A DNA stretch of 64,000 nt from Flavobacterium sp. (GCF_035195345.1 NZ_CP136574.1:2533871-2597870); one strand, 5' to 3'; numbered from the stretch's first letter, positions 8,694 to 20,764 are shown. Translations and numbers: made by a program. The notes: generated by a model from the sequence alone, not told the origin.

Positions 8694-11600
8694 ATGATAA
8701 AGTATTTAAAACTTTCTTTTTTAGTTGTTTTCTTTTCAGGAACACTTTTAGCCCAACAATCTTTTGTCTATACGCACGAATTGACAGAGTTTAATCGAGC
8801 AGTTGAATTATATAAAGATAAACAATATCAAGCAGCACAAATTTTATTCGACAAAGTAAAATCCAAAACCGATAATATGGAAGTTGAATCGGATTGTGCC
8901 TACTATTTTGCGAACTGTGCTATTCGTTTGGACCAAATAGGAGCAGATGTTTTGGTAGAAAGTTTTGTAGAAGATTATCCTACGAGTACAAAAACGAATC
9001 AAGCCTATATTGAAGTAGCGCATTATTATTTTGATCAAGGAAATTATCCAAAATCATTAGAATGGTTTGATAAAGCCGATTCAAATAATATGTCACAAGC
9101 CGAAAGAGAAAAATATAATTTCCAAAAAGGATATGCCTATTTCACAGCGAAAAACACAAAAGAAGCTACAAAATACTTTAATCAAGTAGTAAATTCAAAG
9201 ACTTTTGGAAGTCAAGCGAAATACTATTTAGGTTACATGTCTTATGAAACCGATGATTATAAAAGTGCAAATCAATATTTCGATCAAGTTTCCGACCAAG
9301 AAAAGTACAAAGAAAAAATGGGGTATTTTCAAGCGGATATGAATTTCAAGCTTGGGAATTTCCAAAAAGCCATCGATTTAGGTTTGGAGCAATTACCAAA
9401 ATCAAAAGGAGAAGAAAGAAGTGAATTGTCTAAAATCATTGGAGAGAGTTATTTTAATTTAAAACAATACGACAAAGCACTTCCTCATTTGTTAGCTTAT
9501 AACGGGAAAAAAGGAAAATGGACGAATACCGATTTTTACCAATTAGGGTATACTTATTACCAACAAAAAGATTACGAAAATGCTATTTCGCAGTTCAATA
9601 AAATCATTGATGGGAATGATGGTGTCGCTCAAAATGCGTATTATCATTTGGCGGAAAGTTATTTAAAAACGGATAAAAAACAACAAGCATTAAATGCATT
9701 CAAAACAGCTTCTGAAATGGAGTTTGATTTAAAAATTCAAGAAGATGCCTATTTGAATTATACCAAATTGAGTTATGAAATAGGAAATCCATACAAATCG
9801 GTTCCTGAAATCATGAATGCTTATTTGGATAAGTATCCAAATTCACCTTATAAATCAGAGATTAATAACTTGTTGATTAGTTCTTATATCACATCCAAAA
9901 ATTATAAAGAAGCACTTTCGTTATTAGAGAAAAATAAATCGCCAGAAAATAAATTAGCGTATCAAAAAGTAACATTTTACAGAGGTTTAGAATTGTATAC
10001 CGATGGCGATTACAAAGGTGCTTATGCGTTATTTAAAAAAACGTTAGCTGAAAATAAAGATGCAAAATTCACAGCAAGAGCTACTTTTTGGAAAGCGGAA
10101 ACCGAGTATAATTTAGACCAATTTGAAGAAGCAAAATTGAGTTTCAAGCAGTTTTTAAATTCATCTGAAGCTTCAAATACACCTGAATACGCAAATGCAA
10201 ATTACAACTTAGCGTATTCGTATTTCAAGTTGAAAGAATATGAAAATGCAATTCAGTATTTCGATTCGTTTACCAAATCTATTAAAGATGATAAAATTCG
10301 ATTAACAGATGCCTATTTACGTTTAGGTGATTGTAATTTCATGGCAGCAAAATATTGGCCAGCTATGGATGCCTACAACAAAGCGATAGACATGAAGAGT
10401 GTTGATGCTGATTATGCGGCATTTCAAAAAGGAATCAGCTATGGATTTGTAAGCAAACCCGATCGTAAAATTGAAGATTTAGAAAAATTCGCAAAAACAT
10501 ATCCAACGTCTCAATATGCCGATGATGCATTGTATGAATTAGGAAATACTTACGTAAATCAAAATCAGAACGAAAAAGGAATTGCAACGTATGATAAGTT
10601 AATCAACGGATATAAATCAAGTTCGTATGTAGCAAAAGCCATTTTAAAACAAGGTTTAATTTACTATAACTCAAGCAAAGAAGATTTAGCTTTAACGAAA
10701 TTCAAAAAGGTTGTAGCGGAATATCCAAACTCGCCAGAATCTATTGAGGCGGTTTCAACAGCGCGTTTAATTTATGTAGATAAAGGTCAAGTGGATGATT
10801 ATGCAGCTTGGGTGAAAACTTTATCATTTGTAGAAGTTTCAGATGCAGATTTGGATAATGATACTTATGAATCTGCCGAAAAACAATATTTACAAAACAA
10901 TACCAAACAAGCTATTTCAGGATTCTCAAGTTATGTGAGCAAGTTTCCAAACGGATTGCATGCATTGAAGGCGAATTTCTATTTAGCGCAATTGTATTTT
11001 GCAGATAATTTAGAAGCTAATTCAGTGAAACATTATGAGTTTGTAGTTTCAAAACCAAGAAATGAATTTACGGAGCAAGCGCTAGCTCGTTTGTGTCAAG
11101 TGCATTTGAAAGCTAAGAATTACGATAGCGCTCTTCCCGTTTTAAAACGATTAGAAACTGAAGCAGATTTCCCGCAAAATATCACGTATGCGCAATCTAA
11201 TTTGATGAAATCGTATTACGAAAAACAAGATTTTACTAATGCCGTTGTGTATGCAGATAAAGTGTTGAAAAACGACAAAATCGATGACAGAATTAAAAGT
11301 GATGCGCAAATTATCGTAGCGCGTTCGGCAATAAAAACAAACGATGAAGCTAAAGCAAAAGAGGCGTATGCTAAATTGCAAAAAATTGCAAAAGGTGAAT
11401 TAGCTGCAGAAGCTTTGTATTACGATGCGTATTTCAAAAACAAAGAAGGCAAGTTTGAACCTTCGAATGTTGTAGTGCAGAAAATCGCTAAAGATTACTC
11501 AGGGTATAAATATTATGGAGCGAAGAGTTTGGTAATTATGGCGAAAAACTTCTACGGATTAAAAGATAGTTTCCAAGCGACTTACATTTTAGAAAGTGTA

Positions 11601-11705
11601 ATTGAAAACTTCAAAGAATATACAGATGTAATTGAAGAAGCGCAAAAAGAATTGGATTTCATCAAAGGAGAAGAAGCAAAACGTAATTCATCAATCACAA
11701 ATTAA
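8694..11705 (+). CDS. large secreted/periplasmic tetratricopeptide-repeat protein
   Basis: 1003 residues with a signal peptide (MIKYLKLSFLVVFFSGTLLAQQ) and then almost wall-to-wall TPR-like helical hairpins; recurring signatures such as YYLGYMSYETDDYKSANQYF and AYYHLAESYLKTDKKQQALNAF are visible to the C-terminus. TPR arrays act as protein-binding scaffolds. Export plus pairing with an outer-membrane barrel 73 nt downstream suggests a periplasmic adaptor. No catalytic motif was seen. A palindromic repeat lies between the two genes, so cotranscription is likely but not certain. A similar TPR-then-receptor pair occurs in other flavobacteria, recalled from general knowledge; exact function is unknown. 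Confidence 0.88.
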   Translation: MIKYLKLSFLVVFFSGTLLAQQSFVYTHELTEFNRAVELYKDKQYQAAQILFDKVKSKTDNMEVESDCAYYFANCAIRLDQIGADVLVESFVEDYPTSTKTNQAYIEVAHYYFDQGNYPKSLEWFDKADSNNMSQAEREKYNFQKGYAYFTAKNTKEATKYFNQVVNSKTFGSQAKYYLGYMSYETDDYKSANQYFDQVSDQEKYKEKMGYFQADMNFKLGNFQKAIDLGLEQLPKSKGEERSELSKIIGESYFNLKQYDKALPHLLAYNGKKGKWTNTDFYQLGYTYYQQKDYENAISQFNKIIDGNDGVAQNAYYHLAESYLKTDKKQQALNAFKTASEMEFDLKIQEDAYLNYTKLSYEIGNPYKSVPEIMNAYLDKYPNSPYKSEINNLLISSYITSKNYKEALSLLEKNKSPENKLAYQKVTFYRGLELYTDGDYKGAYALFKKTLAENKDAKFTARATFWKAETEYNLDQFEEAKLSFKQFLNSSEASNTPEYANANYNLAYSYFKLKEYENAIQYFDSFTKSIKDDKIRLTDAYLRLGDCNFMAAKYWPAMDAYNKAIDMKSVDADYAAFQKGISYGFVSKPDRKIEDLEKFAKTYPTSQYADDALYELGNTYVNQNQNEKGIATYDKLINGYKSSSYVAKAILKQGLIYYNSSKEDLALTKFKKVVAEYPNSPESIEAVSTARLIYVDKGQVDDYAAWVKTLSFVEVSDADLDNDTYESAEKQYLQNNTKQAISGFSSYVSKFPNGLHALKANFYLAQLYFADNLEANSVKHYEFVVSKPRNEFTEQALARLCQVHLKAKNYDSALPVLKRLETEADFPQNITYAQSNLMKSYYEKQDFTNAVVYADKVLKNDKIDDRIKSDAQIIVARSAIKTNDEAKAKEAYAKLQKIAKGELAAEALYYDAYFKNKEGKFEPSNVVVQKIAKDYSGYKYYGAKSLVIMAKNFYGLKDSFQATYILESVIENFKEYTDVIEEAQKELDFIKGEEAKRNSSITN

Positions 11706-11720
11706 TAAAAATTAGATAAT

Positions 11721-11760
11721 TGTCATACTGCCCCGAAGTTTCGGGATTGTTTCAGTATCT
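11721..11760. repeat. short palindromic intergenic element (REP-like), diverged copy
   Basis: Runs from TGTCATACTG to TTTCAGTATCT. An inner hairpin CCCCGAAGTTTCGGGG-like stem (CCCGA/TCGGG) is enclosed by outer arms ATACTG/CAGTAT. Its ends match those of the clearer copies at 43551 and 52406. Located between the TPR gene and the barrel gene. Confidence 0.6.
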
Positions 11761-11778
11761 CATTTAAAAAAATAGAAC

Positions 11779-13533
11779 ATGAAGAAATTAAATATAATCG
11801 CCTTAGTTGTAGTCGTATTCGGTATCCAATTTTCTTTTGCTCAAGTAAAAGATGAAAATATTGGTTCAGAAGTGGTAAATATCGTAAAACCTTATACGCC
11901 CACTATTTCAGATGCTTTCAAAGTAAAAGAAACACCTGTTTTGGAAGATGAAGAAGAACAAAAAAAGTTGCCAATTCAGTACAATATTTTCTCATTTCCG
12001 GTAGCATCAACATTTACACCAGCAAAAGGAAAAGCAGCAGGAGTAGATAAAATCGAAAAAGAAAAATTATACAACAATTACGCAACTTTAGGTTTTGGAA
12101 ATTATCCAACTATCAATGCTGAATTGTTTATTACACAAAATTTAAGCCGAAGCAATTATGTGGGCGGAATGTTACGTCATTTATCGTCTCAAGGCGGAAT
12201 CAAAGATTTGGTTTTAGATGATAAATTCTACAACACCAGTTTAGATGTTACGTACGGAGTTCGCGAACGCGATATGAGTTGGAATGTTGATTTAGGAGTG
12301 AAAAATCAAATTTATAATTGGTACGGTTTACCTACAGAATCAATTGTTTTTGATGATGCTACAATTGCAGGAATCGATTCAAAACAAACGTATAATACGA
12401 TTGCACTTGGCGGAAAAATGAGTTTCAAAGACGGAATCTTTAATGATGCTAGCATGCAATTCAAACGTTTTTCTGATGGATTGGATTCGGGAGAAAATCG
12501 CTTTTTTATTAAGCCAAATTTCGATTTCGATGTAATGAATCAAAAAATAAAAGCTGATTTCGTAGTGGATTATGTGGGAGGAAGTTTTGAGAGAATGTAC
12601 GATGTAGATTCGGAATTAAAATACAGCACTATTATTGCAGGAACAAAACCAAGTATTTTGTACCAACAAGATGATTTATCAGTTCAAATTGGAGCTGGAG
12701 TGTATTATGCAACTGCAAAAATCAATGGCGAAAGCGACGGGAAAATTTTTATTTATCCAAACATCAAAGCGTCTTATAAATTAGTAGGTGATATTCTTGT
12801 TGCTTATGCAGGAGCTGAAGGTGATTTAGAGCAAAATTCGTATGCTGATTTCGTAGATCAAAATCCGTTTGTGTCGCCAACGTTATTTATTGCGCCAACG
12901 GATAATAAATTTGATTTGTATGTTGGTATGAAAGGAAAATTAGCCAATTCTGTAGCCTTCAATGTTAGAGCTTCGAATAAAAATCAAGCAGATAGAGCAT
13001 TATTTGTTAGCAATGGTTTTGATGAAACAGGAACGAATACAAACGGTTATGCTTATGGAAATTCATTTGCAGTGGTGTATGACGATTTAAACACGCTAAG
13101 CATTTTCGGAGAATTGAAAGCTGATTTTTCTAAAAACGTAACTTTCGGAATCAACGGAACCTACAATAATTACTCAACCGATTCGCAAGCGGAAGCATGG
13201 AATTTACCACAATTAAAAATTGGTTCAACCGTAGATTTTGATATCAATGAAAAATGGTATGCAGGAGCCAATGTGTTTTTTGTAGGCGAAAGAAAAGATT
13301 TAGTTTCAATTCAAGATGATGTGTTGGTTTTTCCAGCTACTTTTTCACAACAAGTGGTCACATTAGATAGCTATTTCGATTTGAATGCACACGTGGGTTA
13401 TAAGTACAATGCAAAATTAACTGCTTTCTTAAAAGGAAACAACTTAGCCAATCAACAATATAATCGCTGGGCTAATTTTCCAGTACAAGGAATTCAGGTG
13501 TTGTTAGGTGCAAATTATAAATTCGATTTCTAA
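11779..13533 (+). CDS. plug-less outer-membrane beta-barrel protein (TonB-receptor-like)
   Basis: 584 residues: signal peptide MKKLNIIALVVVVFGIQFSFAQ, a ~70-residue acidic/proline-containing linker, then alternating amphipathic strands ending in the aromatic YKFDF terminus expected for Bam-assembled barrels. The C-terminal third resembles the barrel of TonB-dependent receptors (FLKGNNLANQQYNRWANFPVQG). I see no plug domain and no TonB box, so active TonB-energised transport is doubtful. It follows the TPR gene and probably works with it. Databases may call it 'TonB-dependent receptor'; a structural or assembly role is equally possible. Confidence 0.82.
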   Translation: MKKLNIIALVVVVFGIQFSFAQVKDENIGSEVVNIVKPYTPTISDAFKVKETPVLEDEEEQKKLPIQYNIFSFPVASTFTPAKGKAAGVDKIEKEKLYNNYATLGFGNYPTINAELFITQNLSRSNYVGGMLRHLSSQGGIKDLVLDDKFYNTSLDVTYGVRERDMSWNVDLGVKNQIYNWYGLPTESIVFDDATIAGIDSKQTYNTIALGGKMSFKDGIFNDASMQFKRFSDGLDSGENRFFIKPNFDFDVMNQKIKADFVVDYVGGSFERMYDVDSELKYSTIIAGTKPSILYQQDDLSVQIGAGVYYATAKINGESDGKIFIYPNIKASYKLVGDILVAYAGAEGDLEQNSYADFVDQNPFVSPTLFIAPTDNKFDLYVGMKGKLANSVAFNVRASNKNQADRALFVSNGFDETGTNTNGYAYGNSFAVVYDDLNTLSIFGELKADFSKNVTFGINGTYNNYSTDSQAEAWNLPQLKIGSTVDFDINEKWYAGANVFFVGERKDLVSIQDDVLVFPATFSQQVVTLDSYFDLNAHVGYKYNAKLTAFLKGNNLANQQYNRWANFPVQGIQVLLGANYKFDF

Positions 13534-13535
13534 AA

Positions 13536-13611
13536 CTTCAATATTCAACATTCATAGTTCCAAGTTAAAAATGTTGAATATTCAATTTTGAACAATGAAT
13601 TTTGAAGTTTA
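13536..13611. repeat. long imperfect hairpin after the barrel gene
   Basis: Arms AAACTTCAA...TATTCAACATT and AATGTTGAATA...TTGAAGTTT are inverted with interruptions and surround CATAGTTCCAAGTTAAA. It may act as a transcription end or be a degenerate mobile palindrome. It lacks a T tract, so it is not a standard terminator. Confidence 0.5.
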
Positions 13612-13648
13612 CTAAAGTGATTTTATAAGTTTTTTCAATACTATATTC

Positions 13649-14197
13649 GTGAATAAATATCTCTTTCTTATTGTTTGTTTTAGTTTTTTGAATTGTAAGA
13701 ATTCGGAAAATAAAATTGTGAATACTGCTGAGATAAAATTTAATAATTTGAATTTCTTTGATTTTGATAATGTTGAACATTATTCTAAAAATATAAAAGA
13801 TGACGATATTTTGCACGAAATGCAAAGATTAGATGGTATTGATAAGCATTCTGAAGAATATAATTATCTAAATCTAATTGCGTATAATTATCCTAAAGAT
13901 GTTAATGACAAAGAATTTATAAGTAATTTGGTAAAATACAAATTTTCGAAAATACAAATTGATAATAATATCCATAAAGACATAAATAAACTTTTTAGTA
14001 CATCAAAATGTGAAGGAGGTTATCCTTCAGCTTGTGCTCCAGTTTATAGAAATATTCTTGTTTTTTACAAACAAGATAAGATTATAGGAATAGCAAAAAT
14101 TTGTTTTGAATGTGGACAAAGCTATATTTTAGGTTCTTCTAATGATGTAAGGGATTTTGGAAGCTGTGGAGAGTATGGTGATTGTATGAAATTTTAA
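13649..14197 (+). CDS. hypothetical small lipoprotein (GTG start)
   Basis: 182 residues beginning MNKYLFLIVCFSFLNCKNS, with lipobox FLNC giving a lipidated cysteine at 16. The body is lysine/asparagine-rich and the C-terminus has several cysteines (CEGGYPSACAP, CFECGQSYILG, CGEYGDC) that could form disulfides. No family recognised. The start is GTG at 13649, because no in-frame ATG exists between the upstream stop at 13613-13615 and the signal peptide. A near -7 element TATATTCG overlaps that start, which leaves the true start slightly uncertain. Confidence 0.62.
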   Translation: MNKYLFLIVCFSFLNCKNSENKIVNTAEIKFNNLNFFDFDNVEHYSKNIKDDDILHEMQRLDGIDKHSEEYNYLNLIAYNYPKDVNDKEFISNLVKYKFSKIQIDNNIHKDINKLFSTSKCEGGYPSACAPVYRNILVFYKQDKIIGIAKICFECGQSYILGSSNDVRDFGSCGEYGDCMKF

Positions 14198-14219
14198 AAG
14201 GGAAAAAATAATACTCGCG

Positions 14220-14254
14220 TTCTTAGCGCCTTCTTAGCGAACTTAGCGGTTAAA
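14220..14254. repeat. degenerate CTTAGCG direct repeat
   Basis: Three copies of CTTAGCG at 14222, 14233 and 14242 in the 59-bp gap before the GreA-like gene. It resembles eroded 'TTAGCG/TTTGCG' intergenic repeats common near flavobacterial genes. It may form part of the 5' leader. Confidence 0.45.
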
Positions 14255-14256
14255 CC

Positions 14257-14706
14257 ATGACATTCAAACAAAAAATAAAATCCCATTACCAATACCTATT
14301 ATCTGAAAAAATAAACGAATTGCGTTTTATGATTTCCGATTTAGCTCAAGATGCGCAAAACGATGCGAAAGGTTCGGCTGGCGATAAGCACGAAACCGCT
14401 TTATCGATGATGCATTTAGAGCAAGAAAAACTCAATCAAAAATTAGCAGAAATCATCGGTCAAAAGAATAGTGTTGATAAAATTGATGCGGATGCAATTC
14501 ACACCAAAGTTGCTCTGGGAAGTTTAGTTCAAACCAATGAAATGTTGTTTTACATCAGCGCTGCTTTACCAAAAGTCCAACTCGAAAATAAAACGATTAT
14601 TGCCGTTTCACCACAATCACCATTAGGAAGTCAATTAATGGGAAAAAGTCTCGGAGATGAGGTTGTGATCAATACCAATCGATTCCAAATTAAATGCATC
14701 GAATAA
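14257..14706 (+). CDS. GreA/GreB-like C-terminal-domain protein of unknown function
   Basis: 149 residues. The N-terminal half is a charged helix pair (LSEKINELRFMISDLAQDAQNDAKGSAGDKHETALSM is one continuous helical, Gre-like coiled-coil region, described here only by its motif). The C-terminal half (VALGSLVQTNEMLFYISAAL...VSPQSPLGSQLMGKSLGDEV) matches the Gre-factor FKBP-like fold including the P-x-S-PLG-ALLGK-type segment. It could bind RNA polymerase like Rnk/GreA. Flavobacterial homologues are often labelled '3-oxoacyl-ACP synthase', which this length and sequence cannot support. It is a single gene followed by a strong terminator. Confidence 0.72.
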   Translation: MTFKQKIKSHYQYLLSEKINELRFMISDLAQDAQNDAKGSAGDKHETALSMMHLEQEKLNQKLAEIIGQKNSVDKIDADAIHTKVALGSLVQTNEMLFYISAALPKVQLENKTIIAVSPQSPLGSQLMGKSLGDEVVINTNRFQIKCIE

Positions 14707-14714
14707 AACAAACG

Positions 14715-14737
14715 CCACTCTCTCGAGTGGTTTTTTT
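14715..14737 (+). terminator. Rho-independent terminator
   Basis: Perfect stem CCACTC/GAGTGG with a TCTC loop, followed by seven T residues, 9 nt after the GreA-like stop. Confidence 0.9.
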
Positions 14738-14880
14738 ATGATTTGTGACCAAAACAAATTAAAAACAGTCTTTCTGATTGATAATACAATTAAAAAAGTA
14801 TATTTTAGTTTAAAATTATAACTAAAATTAGTTTTAAGATTTATTATTTAAACTTATATATTCAATTTTGCTTCATCAAA

Positions 14881-14906
14881 TTAAGTGAATCTAAAATATC
14901 ACTTAA
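14881..14906 (+). promoter_or_regulatory. inverted repeat in the asnB leader (possible operator)
   Basis: TTAAGTGA-N10-TCACTTAA, a perfect 8-bp inverted repeat 27 nt upstream of the asnB ATG. Size and symmetry fit a dimeric repressor site, but no regulator is known. The surrounding 227-bp gap contains no gene and no clean TAnnTTTG. Confidence 0.45.
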
Positions 14907-14933
14907 ACTTATCAACTCTTAAACTAAAAAGTT

Positions 14934-16550
14934 ATGTGTGGAATATTAGCCATTATTGGAAAAGGAAAGGAAGAAACATTAGTGCAGCAATTATCAAAAA
15001 GAATGAGTCATCGTGGTCCAGATGAAAGTGATATTCATGTAACGGAGAAAGGGCACATTTTGGCGCACGAGCGTTTGTCAATTGTCGATTTACATACAGG
15101 AAAACAACCGATTCAAGGAACCGATTCCGCTTGGATGGTGCATAATGGCGAAATATACAATCACAAAAAATTAAGAGAAACAACTTTAAAACATCATACA
15201 TTTAGGACTACATCCGATTCAGAAGTTATAGTGCATTTGTATGAGGAGTTTGATTATGATTTCTGCGATATGTTAGACGGAATTTTCTCATTAGTCGTTA
15301 TCGATGGAGATGATTATATAGTAGCTCGCGACCCGCTTGGAGTTAAACCTTTGTATTACGGAATGGATGAAAGAGGTCGTTTGTATTTTGCTTCAGAAAT
15401 GAAAGCTATTACCGACCAATGTAAGTCGTTTTCAACTTTTCCTCCTGGACATTATTATACTGAAAAAACAGGTTTTGTAAAATATTATAAACCAGAATGG
15501 GAAGCGCATGAAACCGCAGTTGAAAAATTAGATTTACAAGCTTTGCAATCAAGTTTAACACAAGCGGTAGAAAAACGATTAATGTGCGATGTGCCTTTTG
15601 GAGTATTGCTTTCGGGTGGATTAGATTCATCGTTAATCGCATCAATAACGTCAAGATTGTTAGAAGGAACTGGACAAGAATTGCATTCGTTTTCTATCGG
15701 ATTAGATGCTTCGGCACCCGATTTAATTGCTGCAAAAAAAGTAGCGGATTTCATTGGAACTACGCATCATGAAATTCATTTCACAGTCGAACAAGGAATC
15801 GAAATTTTAGATAAATTGATTTGGCATTTAGAAACGTATGATGTAACGTCAATTCGTGCTAGTACACCGATGTATTTCTTATCGAAAGCAATCAAGGAAA
15901 AAGGAATCAAAATGGTATTATCAGGTGAAGGAGCAGATGAAATTTTCGGAGGCTATTTGTATTTCCGAAATGCGCCATCCGTATTAGATTTCCAAAAAGA
16001 AACCATCGAACGCGTTCAAAAGCTATTTACTGCCGATTTACTTCGTGCCGATAAATCAACCATGGCGCACGGATTAGAAGCAAGAGTTCCATTTTTAGAT
16101 AAAGCATTTTTGGATTTAGCCATCAAAATTCAACCTGAAGAAAAAATGCCAAAATCGTACGACGGAATTGAAAAATATATTTTGAGAAAAGCATTTGATA
16201 CACCTGAAAAACCCTTTTTGCCCGAAGAGATTTTATGGCGTCAGAAAGAACAATTTTCTGATGGAGTAGGTTACAACTGGATTGATACTTTAATTGAGTA
16301 TTGCTCAAGCCAAGTTACAGATGATGAATTTGAAAAAGCAAAACAGTTTTTTCCTTACAATACACCTGTTACAAAAGAGGCTTTTTATTACAGAAGCATA
16401 TTTCATAAACATTTTCCACAAGAAAGTGCTGCTCAAACGGTTCGTAAATGGATTCCAAAATGGCAAGAAAACCAAGATCCAAGTGGTAGAGCCAATGCTG
16501 CTCATGTTAAGGCAGATGTGTCGATTTCAGTGGAATTGGAGAAAATTTAG
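14934..16550 (+). CDS. asnB: asparagine synthetase B (glutamine-hydrolysing)
   Basis: 538 residues, near the E. coli AsnB length. The mature N-terminal nucleophile Cys2 (MCGILAIIG) heads the class-II glutaminase domain, with RMSHRGPDES and HERLSIVD. The synthetase half has the ATP PP-loop SGGLDSS at 227-233 and GEGADEIFGGY. Reaction: aspartate + glutamine + ATP gives asparagine + glutamate + AMP + PPi in the cytoplasm. It is monocistronic with its own terminator. The ATG at 14934 is fixed by the required MCG start. A leader inverted repeat suggests regulation. Confidence 0.96.
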   Translation: MCGILAIIGKGKEETLVQQLSKRMSHRGPDESDIHVTEKGHILAHERLSIVDLHTGKQPIQGTDSAWMVHNGEIYNHKKLRETTLKHHTFRTTSDSEVIVHLYEEFDYDFCDMLDGIFSLVVIDGDDYIVARDPLGVKPLYYGMDERGRLYFASEMKAITDQCKSFSTFPPGHYYTEKTGFVKYYKPEWEAHETAVEKLDLQALQSSLTQAVEKRLMCDVPFGVLLSGGLDSSLIASITSRLLEGTGQELHSFSIGLDASAPDLIAAKKVADFIGTTHHEIHFTVEQGIEILDKLIWHLETYDVTSIRASTPMYFLSKAIKEKGIKMVLSGEGADEIFGGYLYFRNAPSVLDFQKETIERVQKLFTADLLRADKSTMAHGLEARVPFLDKAFLDLAIKIQPEEKMPKSYDGIEKYILRKAFDTPEKPFLPEEILWRQKEQFSDGVGYNWIDTLIEYCSSQVTDDEFEKAKQFFPYNTPVTKEAFYYRSIFHKHFPQESAAQTVRKWIPKWQENQDPSGRANAAHVKADVSISVELEKI

Positions 16551-16586
16551 TTTTGATTTTTTAAATTTTTTGGTTTGTTGATTTTT

Positions 16587-16625
16587 AAAAGCCTCTTTAA
16601 TTGAGTTTTAAAGAGGCTTTTTGTT
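16587..16625 (+). terminator. Rho-independent terminator after asnB
   Basis: Stem AAAAGCCTCTTTAA / TTAAAGAGGCTTTT with a short loop, then T-rich sequence. About 37 nt after the asnB stop. Confidence 0.88.
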
Positions 16626-16778
16626 TTTATTCTATTTCGCTAAAATCAAAAAAAGTGCAAAAATTCAAAATAAGCTAGTTTTTATTCGATTTAAGCGCTT
16701 TTTGTTTGAAATTAACAAATGTTAATAACTTAGAGGTGAGTTCGATTGGTTTTTATTTCTTCTTTTCTTCTAATTAGT

Positions 16779-16786
16779 TATATTTG
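16779..16786 (+). promoter_or_regulatory. putative -7 promoter element (TATATTTG) for gyrB
   Basis: TATATTTG located 34 nt before the gyrB ATG. No clear -33 TTG at standard spacing. The rest of the asnB-gyrB gap is AT-rich noncoding DNA. Confidence 0.5.
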
Positions 16787-16790
16787 TTGA

Positions 16791-19749
<2,959 letters not shown>

Positions 19750-19777
19750 TTTAATAATTTTAAATATACACAATAAA

Positions 19778-20710
19778 ATGAAAGTAACTATAGTAGGTGC
19801 GGGAAACGTAGGTGCAACATGTGCAGACGTTATATCGTACAGAGGAATTGCAAGTGAGGTTGTATTAGTAGACATTAAAGAAGGTTTTGCCGAAGGTAAA
19901 GCTATGGATATTATGCAATGCGCTACAACTACTGTGTTTAATACACAATTGAGTGGTACAACTGGTGATTATTCTAAAACTGCAGGAAGTGATGTAGTAG
20001 TAATTACTTCAGGTATTCCAAGAAAACCTGGAATGACCCGTGAAGAGTTAATCGGTATCAATGCTGGAATTGTTAAGTCGGTTGCAGATAACGTTTTAAC
20101 ACATTCTCCAAATGCAATTATAGTAGTAGTGTCTAATCCAATGGATACTATGGCCTATTTAACATTAAAAGCTACAGGATTGCCTAAAAATAGAGTAATT
20201 GGAATGGGTGGTGCTTTAGATAGCTCTCGTTTTAAATATTATTTATCAAAAGCATTAGATAAACCAGCTAATGATGTTCAAGGTATGGTTATTGGTGGTC
20301 ATGGTGATACTACAATGATTCCATTAACACGTTTAGCATCTTACAATGGTGTTCCGGTTTCTAATTTCTTATCTCAAGAAGAATTAGATAAAGTAGCTGC
20401 TGACACTATGGTGGGTGGTGCTACATTAACAGGTTTGTTAGGAACTTCAGCTTGGTATGCACCAGGAGCTTCTGTGGCTTATTTAGTTGATAGTATTTTA
20501 AATGATCAAAAGCGTATGATTCCATGTTCAGTATTCTTAGAAGGAGAGTATGGACAAGAAGATATTTGTATGGGAGTTCCATGTATTATTGGTAAAAATG
20601 GTGTTGAGAAAATTGTTGATGTGCAATTAAATGAAGCTGAAAAAGCATTATTTGCTAAAAGTGCAGATGCAGTTCGTAACATGAATGCAGATTTGAAATC
20701 AGTATTGTAA
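19778..20710 (+). CDS. mdh: malate dehydrogenase (LDH-like type)
   Basis: 310 residues. NAD-binding GAGNVGA at 7-13, TSGIPRKPGMTREEL substrate loop with arginines, VVVSNPMDTM, and catalytic His175 in GGHGDTTM. It oxidises malate to oxaloacetate with NAD+ in the TCA cycle. The ATG at 19778 begins the Rossmann strand MKVTIVG; the open frame extends 81 nt upstream but into the previous gene with no homology. It lies 28 nt after the DUF6588 stop, so gyrB-DUF6588-mdh may share a transcript. A terminator follows. Confidence 0.97.
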   Translation: MKVTIVGAGNVGATCADVISYRGIASEVVLVDIKEGFAEGKAMDIMQCATTTVFNTQLSGTTGDYSKTAGSDVVVITSGIPRKPGMTREELIGINAGIVKSVADNVLTHSPNAIIVVVSNPMDTMAYLTLKATGLPKNRVIGMGGALDSSRFKYYLSKALDKPANDVQGMVIGGHGDTTMIPLTRLASYNGVPVSNFLSQEELDKVAADTMVGGATLTGLLGTSAWYAPGASVAYLVDSILNDQKRMIPCSVFLEGEYGQEDICMGVPCIIGKNGVEKIVDVQLNEAEKALFAKSADAVRNMNADLKSVL

Positions 20711-20732
20711 TTTTATCTTAAAAATAAAATAC

Positions 20733-20764
20733 AAAAACTGTCAATAAATTGGCAGTTTTTTTTT
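20733..20764 (+). terminator. Rho-independent terminator after mdh
   Basis: Stem AAAAACTGTC/GGCAGTTTTT (one G-U pair) with a run of T residues, 22 nt after the mdh stop. The remainder of the 302-bp gap to secDF holds only AT-rich sequence and the secDF promoter. Confidence 0.85.

Noticed and set aside
14257..14706. 3-oxoacyl-ACP synthase
   Set aside because: 149 residues without the Cys-His-His/Asn thiolase active site; the sequence is Gre-like.
15485..15754. Minus-strand open frame inside asnB
   Set aside because: Antisense shadow of the conserved asparagine synthetase.
16730..16760. tRNA T-loop-like GAGTTCGATTGG
   Set aside because: No acceptor stem, anticodon arm or CCA-side pairing around it; no tRNA was seen elsewhere in the window.
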